Shown here piece by piece: positions 53,406-62,756 of a stretch of DNA of 64,000 bases. This DNA is from Sphingomonas melonis. Its GTDB lineage: Bacteria > Pseudomonadota > Alphaproteobacteria > Sphingomonadales > Sphingomonadaceae. Every line of letters starts with the position of its first letter. Within the stretch, counting starts at the first letter, position 1. Where the stretch lies: NCBI RefSeq assembly GCF_013409985.1, contig NZ_JACCBY010000004.1, forward strand, positions 124,001-188,000, written 5' to 3'. A program made the position numbers and the translations under genes. The notes beneath the pieces were generated by a model. It saw only the letters and a program-made list of their open reading frames with translations. It searched no databases and was not told the origin of the DNA.

Positions 53406-54712
53406 GCGTCATTCTCCAGGGGCAGAAATCGGGCGGGCGCCAGCCGCGGGCTGACGATGTGCAGCGCGACCAGCGCCAGCATATAGGCACAGCCGGCGAC
53501 CGCGAAGACCGGCGCATAGCTGCCGGAGAGGCCGAGGACATAGCCGACGAACTTGGCGATCAGCATGCCGCCGATCGCGCCCGCGGTCCCGCCGATGCCG
53601 ACGACCGAGGCCACCGCCTGGCGCGGGAACAGATCGGACGGCAGGGTGAGCAGATTGGCGGAAAACGCCTGATGCCCGGCCGCGGCGAGCCCGATCAGCA
53701 GCACCGCCAGCCACAATTGATCGACATATTGCACGATGACGATCGGCAGCACGACCATCGCGCAACCGAACATCGTCGCCTTGCGCGCCGCATTGGCGGA
53801 CCATCCCCGCCGGATCAGCCGCGACGACGCCCATCCGCCGATCACGCTGCCTCCGTCCGAAAGAAGGTAGATGACGACGAGCGGCACACCGAAGCCCTTG
53901 AGGTCGAGCCCATAGCGTTTGGCAAGGAAATCGGGCAGCCAGAACAGCAGCATCCACCAGATCGGGTCGGTCAGGAACTTGGGGATGGCATAGGCCCAGG
54001 TCTCGCGCACCGTAAACAGGCGGAGCCACGAGACGCGCGCCGCGGGCTGGACCGGGTCGCTGCGGATCCAGGCCAGTTCCTCCGCCCCCAACCGGCGATG
54101 CTCCTCGGGCCGGCGGTACAGGGCTATCCAGGCGATCAGCCAGATCACGCTCAGCGCCCCCGTCGCGACGAACGCCATGCGCCAGCCATAAGCGATGGTG
54201 ATCGCCGGGACGATCAGCGGCGTCGCGATCGCGCCGACGTTGGCACCGGCGTTGAACAGGCCGACCGCCATCGCCCGTTCGCGCTGCGGGAACCAGTCGG
54301 CCACCGCTTTCAGGCCGGAGGGGAAGTTCCCTGCCTCCCCCAGCCCAAGCGCAAAGCGCGCCACGGTGAACTGCACGACCGATCCGACCAGACCATGCGC
54401 GACATGCGCCAGCGTCCAGAAGGAGAAGGCCACGGCATAACCGATCCGCGCACCAACCGCGTCGACGAACCGGCCCATGATGAGGAAGCCGAGCGCATAG
54501 GCCGCCTGGAACCAGAAGACGATATCGGCATATTGCGCCTCGCTCCATCCCAGGTCGACCTGCAGAACCGGCTTCAACACGCCGATCATCTGCCGATCGA
54601 CGTAGTTGATCGCGGTCGCGGCGAACAGCAGCGCGCAGATCGTCCAGCGATAGCGTCCGGACACCCCGGCCCGCGCAGCCGTTCCGATTTCGGGCGTGCT
54701 CGTCATCGTCAT
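53402..54712 (-). CDS. ExuT-like MFS hexuronate transporter
   Basis: A 436-aa MFS permease of the anion:cation symporter group. Helices begin with WTICALLFAATAINYVDRQMIGVLKP, and LGWSEAQYADIVFWFQAAYALGFL, LGLGEAGNFPSGLKAVADWFPQRERA and GNLLTLPSD-like loops are typical of ExuT/GudP. It would bring hexuronates or their unsaturated derivatives into the cytoplasm. It lies between the TonB receptor (64-base gap) and GH105 (overlap), all co-directional. Confidence 0.92.
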   Translation of the reverse strand: MTMTSTPEIGTAARAGVSGRYRWTICALLFAATAINYVDRQMIGVLKPVLQVDLGWSEAQYADIVFWFQAAYALGFLIMGRFVDAVGARIGYAVAFSFWTLAHVAHGLVGSVVQFTVARFALGLGEAGNFPSGLKAVADWFPQRERAMAVGLFNAGANVGAIATPLIVPAITIAYGWRMAFVATGALSVIWLIAWIALYRRPEEHRRLGAEELAWIRSDPVQPAARVSWLRLFTVRETWAYAIPKFLTDPIWWMLLFWLPDFLAKRYGLDLKGFGVPLVVIYLLSDGGSVIGGWASSRLIRRGWSANAARKATMFGCAMVVLPIVIVQYVDQLWLAVLLIGLAAAGHQAFSANLLTLPSDLFPRQAVASVVGIGGTAGAIGGMLIAKFVGYVLGLSGSYAPVFAVAGCAYMLALVALHIVSPRLAPARFLPLENDA

Positions 54713-54775
54713 CGAACCTCCTGCGCATCGACCAAGGCGGATTGCCCGGCGCGGCCGCCGGGCACCGGGAGCAGG

Positions 54776-57742
54776 CTAGAATTTCCCGCGGATGCCGAAG
54801 GAGATGGTGGTGCCGTTGAAGAAGGAATTGTCGCGGCGCGACTTGCCGTTGCCGCTCGGCTGGTCCGGATTCTCGTAATAGAGATAGACGTTTTCGTTGG
54901 TCAGGTTCAGCGCATCCACGCGCAATTCGATGACGTCATTGACGCGATAGCTGACCGTCCCGTCGAGATAGCCCTGCGGCGCGACATAGGCGATCTGGTC
55001 ATTGCCGGTGTTGACGAACGACGTGCCCGTCTTGGCGCGATAATTGTACGAACCGCGGATGGAGAGCGGCCCCTTCTCGTAGAAGCCGGTGATGCTGTAG
55101 GAATAATCGGGGACGAACGAGATCGACGTGCGCTTGCCCGACGACGACACGAAATCGCCGCCCTGCTGGTCGATCAGCGTGAAGCTGCTGGTCACGCCCA
55201 GCCCGTCGAACGGCTTGGGCAGGAAGGTGAAGTTCTGCTGGTATGCGACCTCCAGCCCCTTCAGCTTCAACGTGTCCTGATTGACGGTGATCGTCCGCCG
55301 GATCTGGAAGTCGTTGGGGATGACGCCGTCCGGGAAGCCGAGCGACAGCGTGTTGAAGACGTTGGATGGCAGGCCGAGCGAACCGAACGACACGAAATCC
55401 TGCACCGAGAAGGGCCGATCCTGGATGTCCTTCTTGAACACGCCGAGGCTGAGCAGGCCGCCGGGGGTGAAATACCATTCGGTGACCGCATCATATTGGC
55501 TGGCGAGTTGCGGGCGGAGATTGGGATTGCCGACGGTGACGTCGGCGTTGAACGGATTGGGCACCGCGGTGCTGCCGGCGATCACCGCCAGCGCGTTGCG
55601 GGTGATCGTCTGGCCTGCCGATCCGCGGATCGTGAGATTGCGGCTGAGGTCGAAGGCAAGGCTGGCCGAGGGCAGCCAATTGTCATAGCCGCCGCGCCGC
55701 CGTGCCGGTTCGAACCCGCCGCGGCCGTCGGTGACGAAATTGTCCACGATCGTACGGGTATCGGAATAGCGTACCCCGACATTGCCGCGCAGCTCGCTGC
55801 CGAACAGCGGCGTCTTGAAATTGGTCTCGAAGAAGCCGGTCTTGACGATCTCCTCGGCCTGGAACGCGGCGTTGAGCTGCACCGGTGCGGCCCGGTTGGC
55901 GCCGTTGGCGTCCAGCGTGTCCATCACGAACTTGCGCGGGAAGGTCGCGAATTGCGAGGGGAAGCCCGCGTTGCCGCCGTTGCGCAGCGCGCCGAACTGC
56001 ACGCCCGGGTCCATGTTGGCGAAGACGTCGATGGTGCGGAACGTGCCACCGCCGGGAAGCGCGCGAGCCGCTGCGATCGCGCTGCCATCGCGGCGTTCGA
56101 CCTCCTTGATCGTCGAGACGTAGCTGGCGCCGAGCTTCAGCGCGAACAGGCGATCATCGTCGTCCACCACGCTCCAGTCGAGGACCGCCCGCGCCGTGCG
56201 CTGCTTGTCGTTCTCGCGCGCCTCGCCGAAACCGAGCGAGGGATCGGCGAAGTTGCGCGGATTGGTGACATCGACCGGCGAGCTGATCGTCGGATAGCTG
56301 ACGTTGCCGGTGGGATCGAAGGTCGTATCCACCGAATAGATGTTGCTGAGGATGCGGTTGCCCGAATTGCGCGCCCTGCTCTCGCTCAGATTGCCCTGCG
56401 CCGAGAGCTTGAGACGGTCGTTGATGTCGTAGACCGCGCGCAGGATGCCGTAGCCGAAGCGGGTCCGCGCATCGCGGAACAGGCTTTCGGTCAGGATGGT
56501 CGAATTGCCGAACGTGCCATACAGATTGTTGTACTGGTCCAGCTTGACGTCGAGCGGGATCAGGCCGGAATTGGTGCCGCGCCCCGGCAGGCTGGTGGTG
56601 CCGCGCACCGTCCGCGAATTGCGGACCGCGACGCCGAAGGTGAATTCGTCCGACTGGTCGGTCAGTTGCGAGAAGATGCCGTCGAGGCTGACGTCGAGCC
56701 GGCTGGTCTTGTACTGGAGCGACGCCACGGCACCGATCCGCTCCCGATCATTGTCGGCGGCGAAGACGCGGTAAAAGCGCGGCAACAGGCCGTTGGCGAT
56801 CTGCGTCCGGGTGAGGCCGCCGAAATTGGCGCGCGGATTGTCGAGATCGAGCTGGAACTCGAACGGCCCCACCGGCGGCCGCGTCTGTCCGGCCGGCGTG
56901 TTGTACCCGAGCGAGCCGATCGCCGACGAATTATAGCCGCCGGTCGACTGGAAGCCCGACCGCTCGTTCGTGGTGCGGGAATAGGCGGCGCCGACCAATA
57001 TGCCGAAATCGCCGAAGGTATCGCTGAACAGCAGCGACCCGCGCGGGCCCCAGCGCTTCGACTGGGTGTTGTAATTGGCCTGCGCGGTATAGCGGATCAC
57101 GCGCGACTTGCTGTCGAACGGCCGCGGCGTCTGCAAATCGACGTTGCCGCCGATGCCGCCCTCTTCCAGATTGGCGAGCGGCGTCTTGTAGACGTCGACG
57201 CGGCCGAACAGTTCGGAGGGGAATACGTCGTAATTGAAGTTGCGCGACGATCCGCCGACATCGAGCGCGGAGGTGGTGCGCACCGGCGCCATGTTGATCG
57301 TGGTGACGGTGAAGTCGGACGACAGCCCGCGGATGCTGATCTTCTGTCCCTCGTTCGAGGCGCCGTCGCGGCTTAGGATGACGCCGGGGATGCGCTGCAA
57401 CGAGTCGGCGACGTTCGCTTCGGGAAACTTGCCGATATCCTCGGCGACGATCGAGTCGCGCACCCCGATCGCCTCGCGCTTGAGTTCCAGCCCCTGCGCC
57501 AGGCTGCGGCGGAACCCGGTAACGACGATATCCTCGGGCGTCGCGCCGTCTTCGTCGCCGGCGGTGGGCGTCTGCGGGTCGGCGGGCGCCCCGGCCCCGT
57601 CCTGCGGGACGGACGACGGCGGGACCGGGGATGGCGCGGTCGCGGGGGCGGGCGCGGGCGCGGTCTGGGCGGCTGCGGCGCCGGCGGACAGGAGCACCAG
57701 GACGGCGGACGACACAGCACCACGCAAAACCGACTTGCTCAT
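54776..57742 (-). CDS. Large TonB-dependent receptor of the hexuronate locus
   Basis: A 988-aa TonB receptor of the long carbohydrate type common in Caulobacterales and Sphingomonadales. Signal peptide ends GAAAAQ, then a Pro/Ala-rich stretch and the TonB-box region EDIVVTGFRRSLAQGLELKR; plug with AEDIGKFPEANVADSLQRIPGV and ISIRGLSSDFTVTTINMAPV; the barrel ends FFNGTTISFGIRGKF. It starts a minus-strand unit with ExuT, GH105, kduI and kduD. A candidate GntR site lies 49-59 bases before its ATG. Confidence 0.94.
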   Translation of the reverse strand: MSKSVLRGAVSSAVLVLLSAGAAAAQTAPAPAPATAPSPVPPSSVPQDGAGAPADPQTPTAGDEDGATPEDIVVTGFRRSLAQGLELKREAIGVRDSIVAEDIGKFPEANVADSLQRIPGVILSRDGASNEGQKISIRGLSSDFTVTTINMAPVRTTSALDVGGSSRNFNYDVFPSELFGRVDVYKTPLANLEEGGIGGNVDLQTPRPFDSKSRVIRYTAQANYNTQSKRWGPRGSLLFSDTFGDFGILVGAAYSRTTNERSGFQSTGGYNSSAIGSLGYNTPAGQTRPPVGPFEFQLDLDNPRANFGGLTRTQIANGLLPRFYRVFAADNDRERIGAVASLQYKTSRLDVSLDGIFSQLTDQSDEFTFGVAVRNSRTVRGTTSLPGRGTNSGLIPLDVKLDQYNNLYGTFGNSTILTESLFRDARTRFGYGILRAVYDINDRLKLSAQGNLSESRARNSGNRILSNIYSVDTTFDPTGNVSYPTISSPVDVTNPRNFADPSLGFGEARENDKQRTARAVLDWSVVDDDDRLFALKLGASYVSTIKEVERRDGSAIAAARALPGGGTFRTIDVFANMDPGVQFGALRNGGNAGFPSQFATFPRKFVMDTLDANGANRAAPVQLNAAFQAEEIVKTGFFETNFKTPLFGSELRGNVGVRYSDTRTIVDNFVTDGRGGFEPARRRGGYDNWLPSASLAFDLSRNLTIRGSAGQTITRNALAVIAGSTAVPNPFNADVTVGNPNLRPQLASQYDAVTEWYFTPGGLLSLGVFKKDIQDRPFSVQDFVSFGSLGLPSNVFNTLSLGFPDGVIPNDFQIRRTITVNQDTLKLKGLEVAYQQNFTFLPKPFDGLGVTSSFTLIDQQGGDFVSSSGKRTSISFVPDYSYSITGFYEKGPLSIRGSYNYRAKTGTSFVNTGNDQIAYVAPQGYLDGTVSYRVNDVIELRVDALNLTNENVYLYYENPDQPSGNGKSRRDNSFFNGTTISFGIRGKF

Positions 57743-57790
57743 CCCAAACCCCTCCTGATTATCGCGCCGGTTTCTCCGGCCTGTCGCGAG

Positions 57791-57801
57791 TTATCATACA
57801 A
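57791..57801. promoter_or_regulatory. Candidate GntR/FCD operator before the hexuronate TonB receptor
   Basis: On the minus strand this reads TTGTATGATAA, fitting the FadR-subfamily pattern TnGTnnnACnA except T for C. A similar site (TTGTAGGACAT) lies at 58639-58649. Both flank the regulator gene. Confidence 0.45.
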
Positions 57802-57832
57802 GTTCGGTCGGTCGTCAATTGCCGGATCGCGG

Positions 57833-58549
57833 CTATTCGGGCGCGCCGATCATCTCGCTCAGCTCGGTGTGGCGGCTCAGGCTTTCCTGCATATGCGCGC
57901 GCGCCGCATCGCGCGCCGCGGCCGGGTTCATCCGCACGATCGCGTCGACGATCGCCTCATGCTCCAGCCGCACGCGTTCAACATAGGCGCGATGCGCGGC
58001 AAGCGGCTGATGGCGCAGGTACAGATTGCGCGGCGGCACCAGCCGCACGCCGAGGAAGTCGATCAGCTTGACGAACGTTTCGTTGCGCGAGGCGCGCGCG
58101 ATCGCGGTGTGGAACCGCGCGTCCGCCTCTGCCGACGCGGCGGGATCATCGGCGACCGCCGCCATATCGCGGAGCGCGGCGCGTAAGGCGGAGATGTCAT
58201 CCAGATCACGGCGCGCCGCCGCAAAGGCCGCCATTTCCGACTCCACCGCCAGCCGCACCTCGAGCAGCCGGATGACCTCCGCCAGCTCGCCCATCTCGTC
58301 GCGGGTGATCTGGAACGCGCGATAGCGGGCGTCGTCCGAGACGAATACGCCCGACCCCTGCCGCGCGACGGCGATGCCCTGCGCCTCCAGACGCGCCACC
58401 GCCTCGCGCACCACGGTGCGGCTGACGTTTTCCTGCTCGGCGATCTCCTTCTGCGTGGGAAATCGTGAGCCGGGCTGCATGTCGCCCGACCGGACACGCG
58501 CCTCCAGCTTGGCGAAGAGCGCGTCCGCCATCGACATGGACTTTGCCAT
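57833..58549 (-). CDS. GntR-family regulator with FCD domain (UxuR/ExuR-like)
   Basis: A 238-aa regulator. The winged-helix (about 9-72) has FPTQKEIAEQENVSRTVVREAVARLEAQGIA; the FCD effector domain follows (LLEVRLAVESEMAAFAAARR, DARFHTAIARASRNETF, HEAIVDAIVRMNPAAA), with metal-binding Asp and His residues expected for sugar-acid sensors. It lies between the TonB receptor and the DUF4861 gene and probably represses both units until a uronate derivative binds. Its own start is preceded by GGAGGATC. Confidence 0.92.
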   Translation of the reverse strand: MAKSMSMADALFAKLEARVRSGDMQPGSRFPTQKEIAEQENVSRTVVREAVARLEAQGIAVARQGSGVFVSDDARYRAFQITRDEMGELAEVIRLLEVRLAVESEMAAFAAARRDLDDISALRAALRDMAAVADDPAASAEADARFHTAIARASRNETFVKLIDFLGVRLVPPRNLYLRHQPLAAHRAYVERVRLEHEAIVDAIVRMNPAAARDAARAHMQESLSRHTELSEMIGAPE

Positions 58550-58638
58550 CGATCCTCCTGGGCCGCCGCCTCATGCGGTCGGGCCCGCCAGCAAGGTAGC
58601 GTCACTTGCGGCTTGCACAATGGGTATGACGACTTAGC

Positions 58639-58649
58639 ATGTCCTACAA
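58639..58649. promoter_or_regulatory. Candidate GntR/FCD operator before the DUF4861 gene
   Basis: ATGTCCTACAA (reverse TTGTAGGACAT) sits 16 bases before the DUF4861 ATG and next to its GGAGAGG ribosome site, where a bound repressor would block initiation. It shares TTGTAnGAnA with the site at 57791. Confidence 0.45.
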
Positions 58650-58664
58650 ATCGGAGAGGATGGG

Positions 58665-59624
58665 ATGGCGAATCGAGCGGTGATCCGGGTGGGCGGTGTC
58701 GGGGCCGCCGTGCTTGCGGTGGTGCTGGCCGGTGCGAGCGGCGCTGCGCCGCAGGACGCGGGTCGGGACATGCCGCCGGTGACGAGCCCCCTGCCCCCGC
58801 CGCAGACGCGCACGCCCCGGGCGGTCGCGGTGCTCGCCCCCTATCGCTACGACGATCTGCTATGGGAAAACGATCGTACCGCCCACCGGATCTATGGCCG
58901 CGCGCTGGAGGCGGCGGAGCCGCCGTCGGGGTCGGGGATCGATTCCTGGGGCAAGAACGTCGCCTGGCCGTTCGCCGATCGCCAGCTGCGGACCGGCGAC
59001 CAGCACGGCTATCATGGCGAAGGCATCGATTTCTACAATGTCGGGACGACCCGCGGTGCCGGCGGCCTGGGCATCTGGTATGACAACAAGCTGTGGACGT
59101 CGCGCAACTACGTCCGCCACCGCATCCTTGCCAGCGACGGCAAGACCGCCGATTTCACCGTCGACTATGCCCCCTGGCCGGTCGATGTCGGGCGCCGGGT
59201 CTGGGAGACGCGGCGCTTCACCCTGCCACTCGGCACCTATTTCACGCGCATGGTGTCGACGCTGTCGTCGGACCGACCCGACGCGTTGCTGGTCGGCATC
59301 GGTATCGGCAAGCGCACCACGGGGCAGGCGGCCGGCGAGCTGACCGTCGATCGCGCGCGCGGCATCCTGTCCTGGTGGGGCCCGGTCGACGGCGCGCATG
59401 GTCGTATGATGATTGCGCTGCGGGTCGACCCCGCCGCGATCGCCGAGATCCGCGACGATGCCGACAATCACCTCGTCCTGCTCCGCGCGACGCCCGGACG
59501 GCCCTTCGTCTATTATTCGGCATCGGCGTGGGACAAGGGCAGCGGCTTTCGCACCCGTGCGCAATGGGATGCCTATGTCGCCGGTCAAAGGCTCGACTTC
59601 ACCCCACCCGGAGCACGCGCATGA
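58665..59624 (+). CDS. DUF4861-domain exported protein
   Basis: A 319-aa protein with a signal peptide (residues 1-28). The body fits DUF4861: YDDLLWENDRTAHRIYGRAL, SGIDSWGKNVAWPFADRQL, YHGEGIDFYNVGTTRGAGGLGIW and DNKLWTSRNY. This domain is found in polysaccharide-use loci, often near GH88/GH105 and pectin lyases, with no settled activity. It is translationally coupled to the next gene (ATGA). The start has GGAGAGG upstream. Confidence 0.85.
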   Translation: MANRAVIRVGGVGAAVLAVVLAGASGAAPQDAGRDMPPVTSPLPPPQTRTPRAVAVLAPYRYDDLLWENDRTAHRIYGRALEAAEPPSGSGIDSWGKNVAWPFADRQLRTGDQHGYHGEGIDFYNVGTTRGAGGLGIWYDNKLWTSRNYVRHRILASDGKTADFTVDYAPWPVDVGRRVWETRRFTLPLGTYFTRMVSTLSSDRPDALLVGIGIGKRTTGQAAGELTVDRARGILSWWGPVDGAHGRMMIALRVDPAAIAEIRDDADNHLVLLRATPGRPFVYYSASAWDKGSGFRTRAQWDAYVAGQRLDFTPPGARA

Positions 59625-60904
59625 CCCCCGCCGTGGACCGCCGCACGATGATCGGCGGCATGCTGGGCGGCGCTGCCCTCGCCGCCCACGCGCCGGCGCA
59701 GGCGGAACCGGTGGTCGCCGGTGGCACGCCGCTGCCCGACGGCGCCACCGACCGGGCCTATGCGCTCGGCCTGTTGCAGCGAATGGCGGAGCCCGTGCTC
59801 GGCCTGATGGCGCAGGGTCGGCTGCGCGCGCGCTGGACGCCCGAACTCAGCCCGACCTGGGATGGCCGCGACCCCGGCGTCGCCTATCTGGAGGCGTTCG
59901 GCCGCCTGGTCGACGGGATCGCGCCCTGGCTTGCCCTGCCCGACGATCCTTCGCCGGAGGGGCGCCTGCGCCACCGGCTGCGCGACCAGGTGCTGGCGAG
60001 CTACACCCATTCGGTCGATCCGCGCAGCCCCGACCACCTGCTCTGGGGGCCGCACGGGCAGGCGCTGGTCGACTCGGCCTATTTCACCAGCGCGCTGCTC
60101 CGCGCGCCCGACGCCCTGTGGACGCCGCTGGACGCGACGACGAAGCGGCGCATCATCGACAACATCAAGCGGCTGCGCCGCGTCTCGCCGCCCTATCAGA
60201 ACTGGATTCTGTTCGCCGCGATGAACGAGGTGTTCCTGTTCTCGATCGGCGAGGATTGGGACCCGATGCGCGTCGACCTGGCGATCCGCAAATTCCTCGA
60301 ATGGTATGTCGGCGACGGCTGGTATGGTGACGGCGACCGCTTCCACTTCGATTATTACAACAGTTTCGTCATCCACCCGATGCTGTTGCAGATCCTCGCG
60401 ACGCTCGCCGCGGGCAAGCCGAACTTCAACAGCCTGAACCCGGCGGAGGAGCAGGACCGCGCCGTCAGGCGCGCGCAGCGCTACGCCGAGCATCTCGAAC
60501 GGATGATCGGTCCGGACGGCGCCTTCGCGGCGATCGGCCGCTCGCTCACCTATCGGACGGCGGCGCATCAGCCGCTCGGCTATCTGGCGTGGCGCGGGCT
60601 GTTGCCGGCGAGCCTGCCGGCGGGACAGGTGCGGGCGGCGACGATGGCATCACAACGCCGGGTGTTCGCCGATCCCAGCAATTTCAACGCCGACGGCTTT
60701 CTGACGATCGGCTTCACCCGGCATCAGCCGTCGCTCGGCGACATCTATTCGAACGCCGGGAGCATGTACATCGCGTCGGAGAGTCTGATTGCGCTCGGCC
60801 TGCCCGCATCGCACGCCTATTGGACGGATGCGCCGCTGCCCTGGACCATGCGCCGCGCCTATGACGGGCAGGATTTCCGCAAGGATTATTACGTCAGCTA
60901 CTGA
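59621..60904 (+). CDS. DUF2264-domain exported protein
   Basis: A 427-aa protein with a Tat-like signal (DRRTMIGGMLGGAALAAHA). Motifs YLEAFGRLVDGIAPWL, HLLWGPHGQALVDSAYFTSALL, YQNWILFAAMNEVFLF, GDRFHFDYYNSFVIHPML and IGRSLTYRTAAHQPL are characteristic of DUF2264, an alpha/alpha-barrel family; I believe, without certainty, that members have been shown to be beta-glucuronidases (GH154). It overlaps the DUF4861 gene and precedes a GH2-type gene, and fits a role in removing glucuronic acid from the locus substrate. Confidence 0.85.
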   Translation: MTPAVDRRTMIGGMLGGAALAAHAPAQAEPVVAGGTPLPDGATDRAYALGLLQRMAEPVLGLMAQGRLRARWTPELSPTWDGRDPGVAYLEAFGRLVDGIAPWLALPDDPSPEGRLRHRLRDQVLASYTHSVDPRSPDHLLWGPHGQALVDSAYFTSALLRAPDALWTPLDATTKRRIIDNIKRLRRVSPPYQNWILFAAMNEVFLFSIGEDWDPMRVDLAIRKFLEWYVGDGWYGDGDRFHFDYYNSFVIHPMLLQILATLAAGKPNFNSLNPAEEQDRAVRRAQRYAEHLERMIGPDGAFAAIGRSLTYRTAAHQPLGYLAWRGLLPASLPAGQVRAATMASQRRVFADPSNFNADGFLTIGFTRHQPSLGDIYSNAGSMYIASESLIALGLPASHAYWTDAPLPWTMRRAYDGQDFRKDYYVSY

Positions 60905-60945
60905 GCCGCCGCCGATGGAGCGCAGCGCCAAGGGAGAGGATCAAC

Positions 60946-62427
60946 GTGCGGCTGGGATGGTGCGCCAAGGTCATCGCCGCGATCGCCGTGGCGCAGGCGT
61001 GTGTCGCGCCCTCCGCCGGGTCGGCACCCGGCACGCTGCATCGCGCAGCCGGATCGGCCGACCAGCGACTGCCCGCGCACGCCACCGCATTCCCGTTCGA
61101 GACGCGGGCCAAGGCGATCGCCGGGCATCGCACGAGATCGGATCGCTTCCTGCTGCTCAACGGGCGCTGGTCTTTCGCCTTCTCGCCCAATCCTGTATCG
61201 GCGGCGCCCGGGTTCGAGCGTCCGGACTATGATACGTCGTCGTGGCGGACGATCGACGTTCCCGCCTTCTGGCAGATCCAGGGTCATGATCGCGCCGGAT
61301 GCGCCGCGGCGGCAGTCGGATCCTATCGCAGAGACGTCGACCTTCCGGCCGGCTGGCGCGGGCAGGACGTCATCCTGCATATCGGTGCGGCAGGCCCGGC
61401 CTATCGCGTCTGGATGAATGGCGAGGCGGTCGGCGACGCCACCGACGCGGCGCTGCCGAGCGAGTTCGACGTCACGCGCCATCTGAAGCCGGGGCGAAAC
61501 GTCATAGCGATCGAGGTTCGTCGCCCCGCGGAGTCCGATCAAGCGGTGGGGCTCTGCCTGGCGGGGATCGAGCGCGAGGTCTTCCTGATGGCCGCGCCGA
61601 AGACGCGCATCCGCGATATCTTCGTCCACGCCGGCCTGTCCGGCGATCGCCGCGCGGGCAGGCTGGCGATCGATGTGGCGGTGACCCCCGGTGGGGCGAC
61701 CGAGGCGCGGTATCTGCTGCTGGACGAAGATCGCGCGGTGCTCGCCGGCCGCGCGGCGGTGCCACCCGGGCGTGCAGAGCGGATCGTGACGCTGCACGGC
61801 CGGCTGGCCGGGGTCAGGCCGTGGGCGGCGGAGACGCCGACGCTCTATTTCCTGTTGGTCGAACTCTACGACCGGCGCGGCCGGATCATCCAGTCGAGCT
61901 ACCAGCGTATCGGTTTTCGCACCGTGACGTTCACCGGCGGGGTCGTCCGGGTGAATGGCCGGCCGGTCGCGATCCGCGGTGCGGCCCCGTATGGCATCGA
62001 CCGCCGGACCGCCGAACCGGCCAGCCACGATCGGATGGAGCGCGCCATGCGCGCGCTACGGCAAGCCGGCATCACGACATTGCGTACCGCGCATCGCCCG
62101 GCCGATCCCTATCTGTACGAACTGGCGGACCGATACGGCCTGTATGTCATCGACGAACCCAGCCACCTAGATGCCGCCGGCGGCGCGTCCAGCAAGGATC
62201 GCCGCTCCAAGGGGTTGGTCGATCAGGCGAAGCAGCACGCCGCCGTTCGGCGCGTCATCGACCTGATCGAACGCGACAAGAACCATCCCTCGGTGATCGC
62301 ATGGTCGCGGGCCGGTGAAACCGGCGTGCCAGCCGCAGCCCGCGCGGCGGTCCGGCGGGACCCCGGGCGGCCGATGCTGCGCGGCGGCGTGGACCTCCCG
62401 CCCGAACGTGAGCCGGAATCGCATTCA
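60946..62427 (+). pseudogene. Truncated GH2-family glycosidase, cut by repeat R2
   Basis: The frame from GTG 60946 carries the N-terminal half of a GH2 enzyme: signal peptide, sugar-binding domain (FLLLNGRWSFAFSPNP, WRTIDVPAFWQIQGHD), beta-sandwich, and the start of the TIM barrel (TLRTAHRPADPYLYELADRYGLYVIDEPSHLDA, shown in parts, and NHPSVIAWSRAGETG). In GH2 the last segment is usually WSLGNES: here Glu is kept but Asn is Gly. About 490 residues in, sequence similarity stops where R2 begins; the frame continues to 62901 through repeat DNA and unrelated sequence. The nucleophile half of the barrel is missing, so the product should be inactive. Confidence 0.78.
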
Positions 62428-62596
62428 GCCAAATTCCTCCCCCGCCAGGGGGAGGTGGCATGCCGAAGGCATGACGGAGGGGGAGGACATGCCACCGAAG
62501 ACGTCGCTTACCTCCCCCTCCGTCACGCCCTCTGGGCCCGCCACCTCCCCCTGGCGGGGGAGGAGTTTTCCTCGAAGCTTTTATCTCGATCCAGCC
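62428..62596. repeat. Dispersed repeat R2, copy b (reverse orientation)
   Basis: Reads AAATTCCTCCCCCGCCAGGG at the left and ends CTCGATCCAGCC at the right; its reverse complement matches 24953-25185 along the whole length, apart from a shorter central part. It lies exactly where the GH2 gene loses similarity. It contains stems around GGCATGCCGAAGGCATG. Confidence 0.8.
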
Positions 62597-62756
62597 CAGC
62601 ACCACGTCACATACCGACCGGCCGGTGCCGTTGTGAGCGCAGTTCCCTCTGGACGATGACGAGCCGTAGCCCATCCGATCAAAATTGGGCCGGGCGGCAT
62701 AGCCCCGATGGCCTCTCGGGCGATCCACCACACCGGCGAACCGGCACGATCACCGC

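Noticed and set aside
53303-57376. A 1357-codon open frame on the plus strand
   Set aside because: Antisense to the ExuT-like and TonB receptor genes; no domain recognised and composition is typical of a mirror frame.
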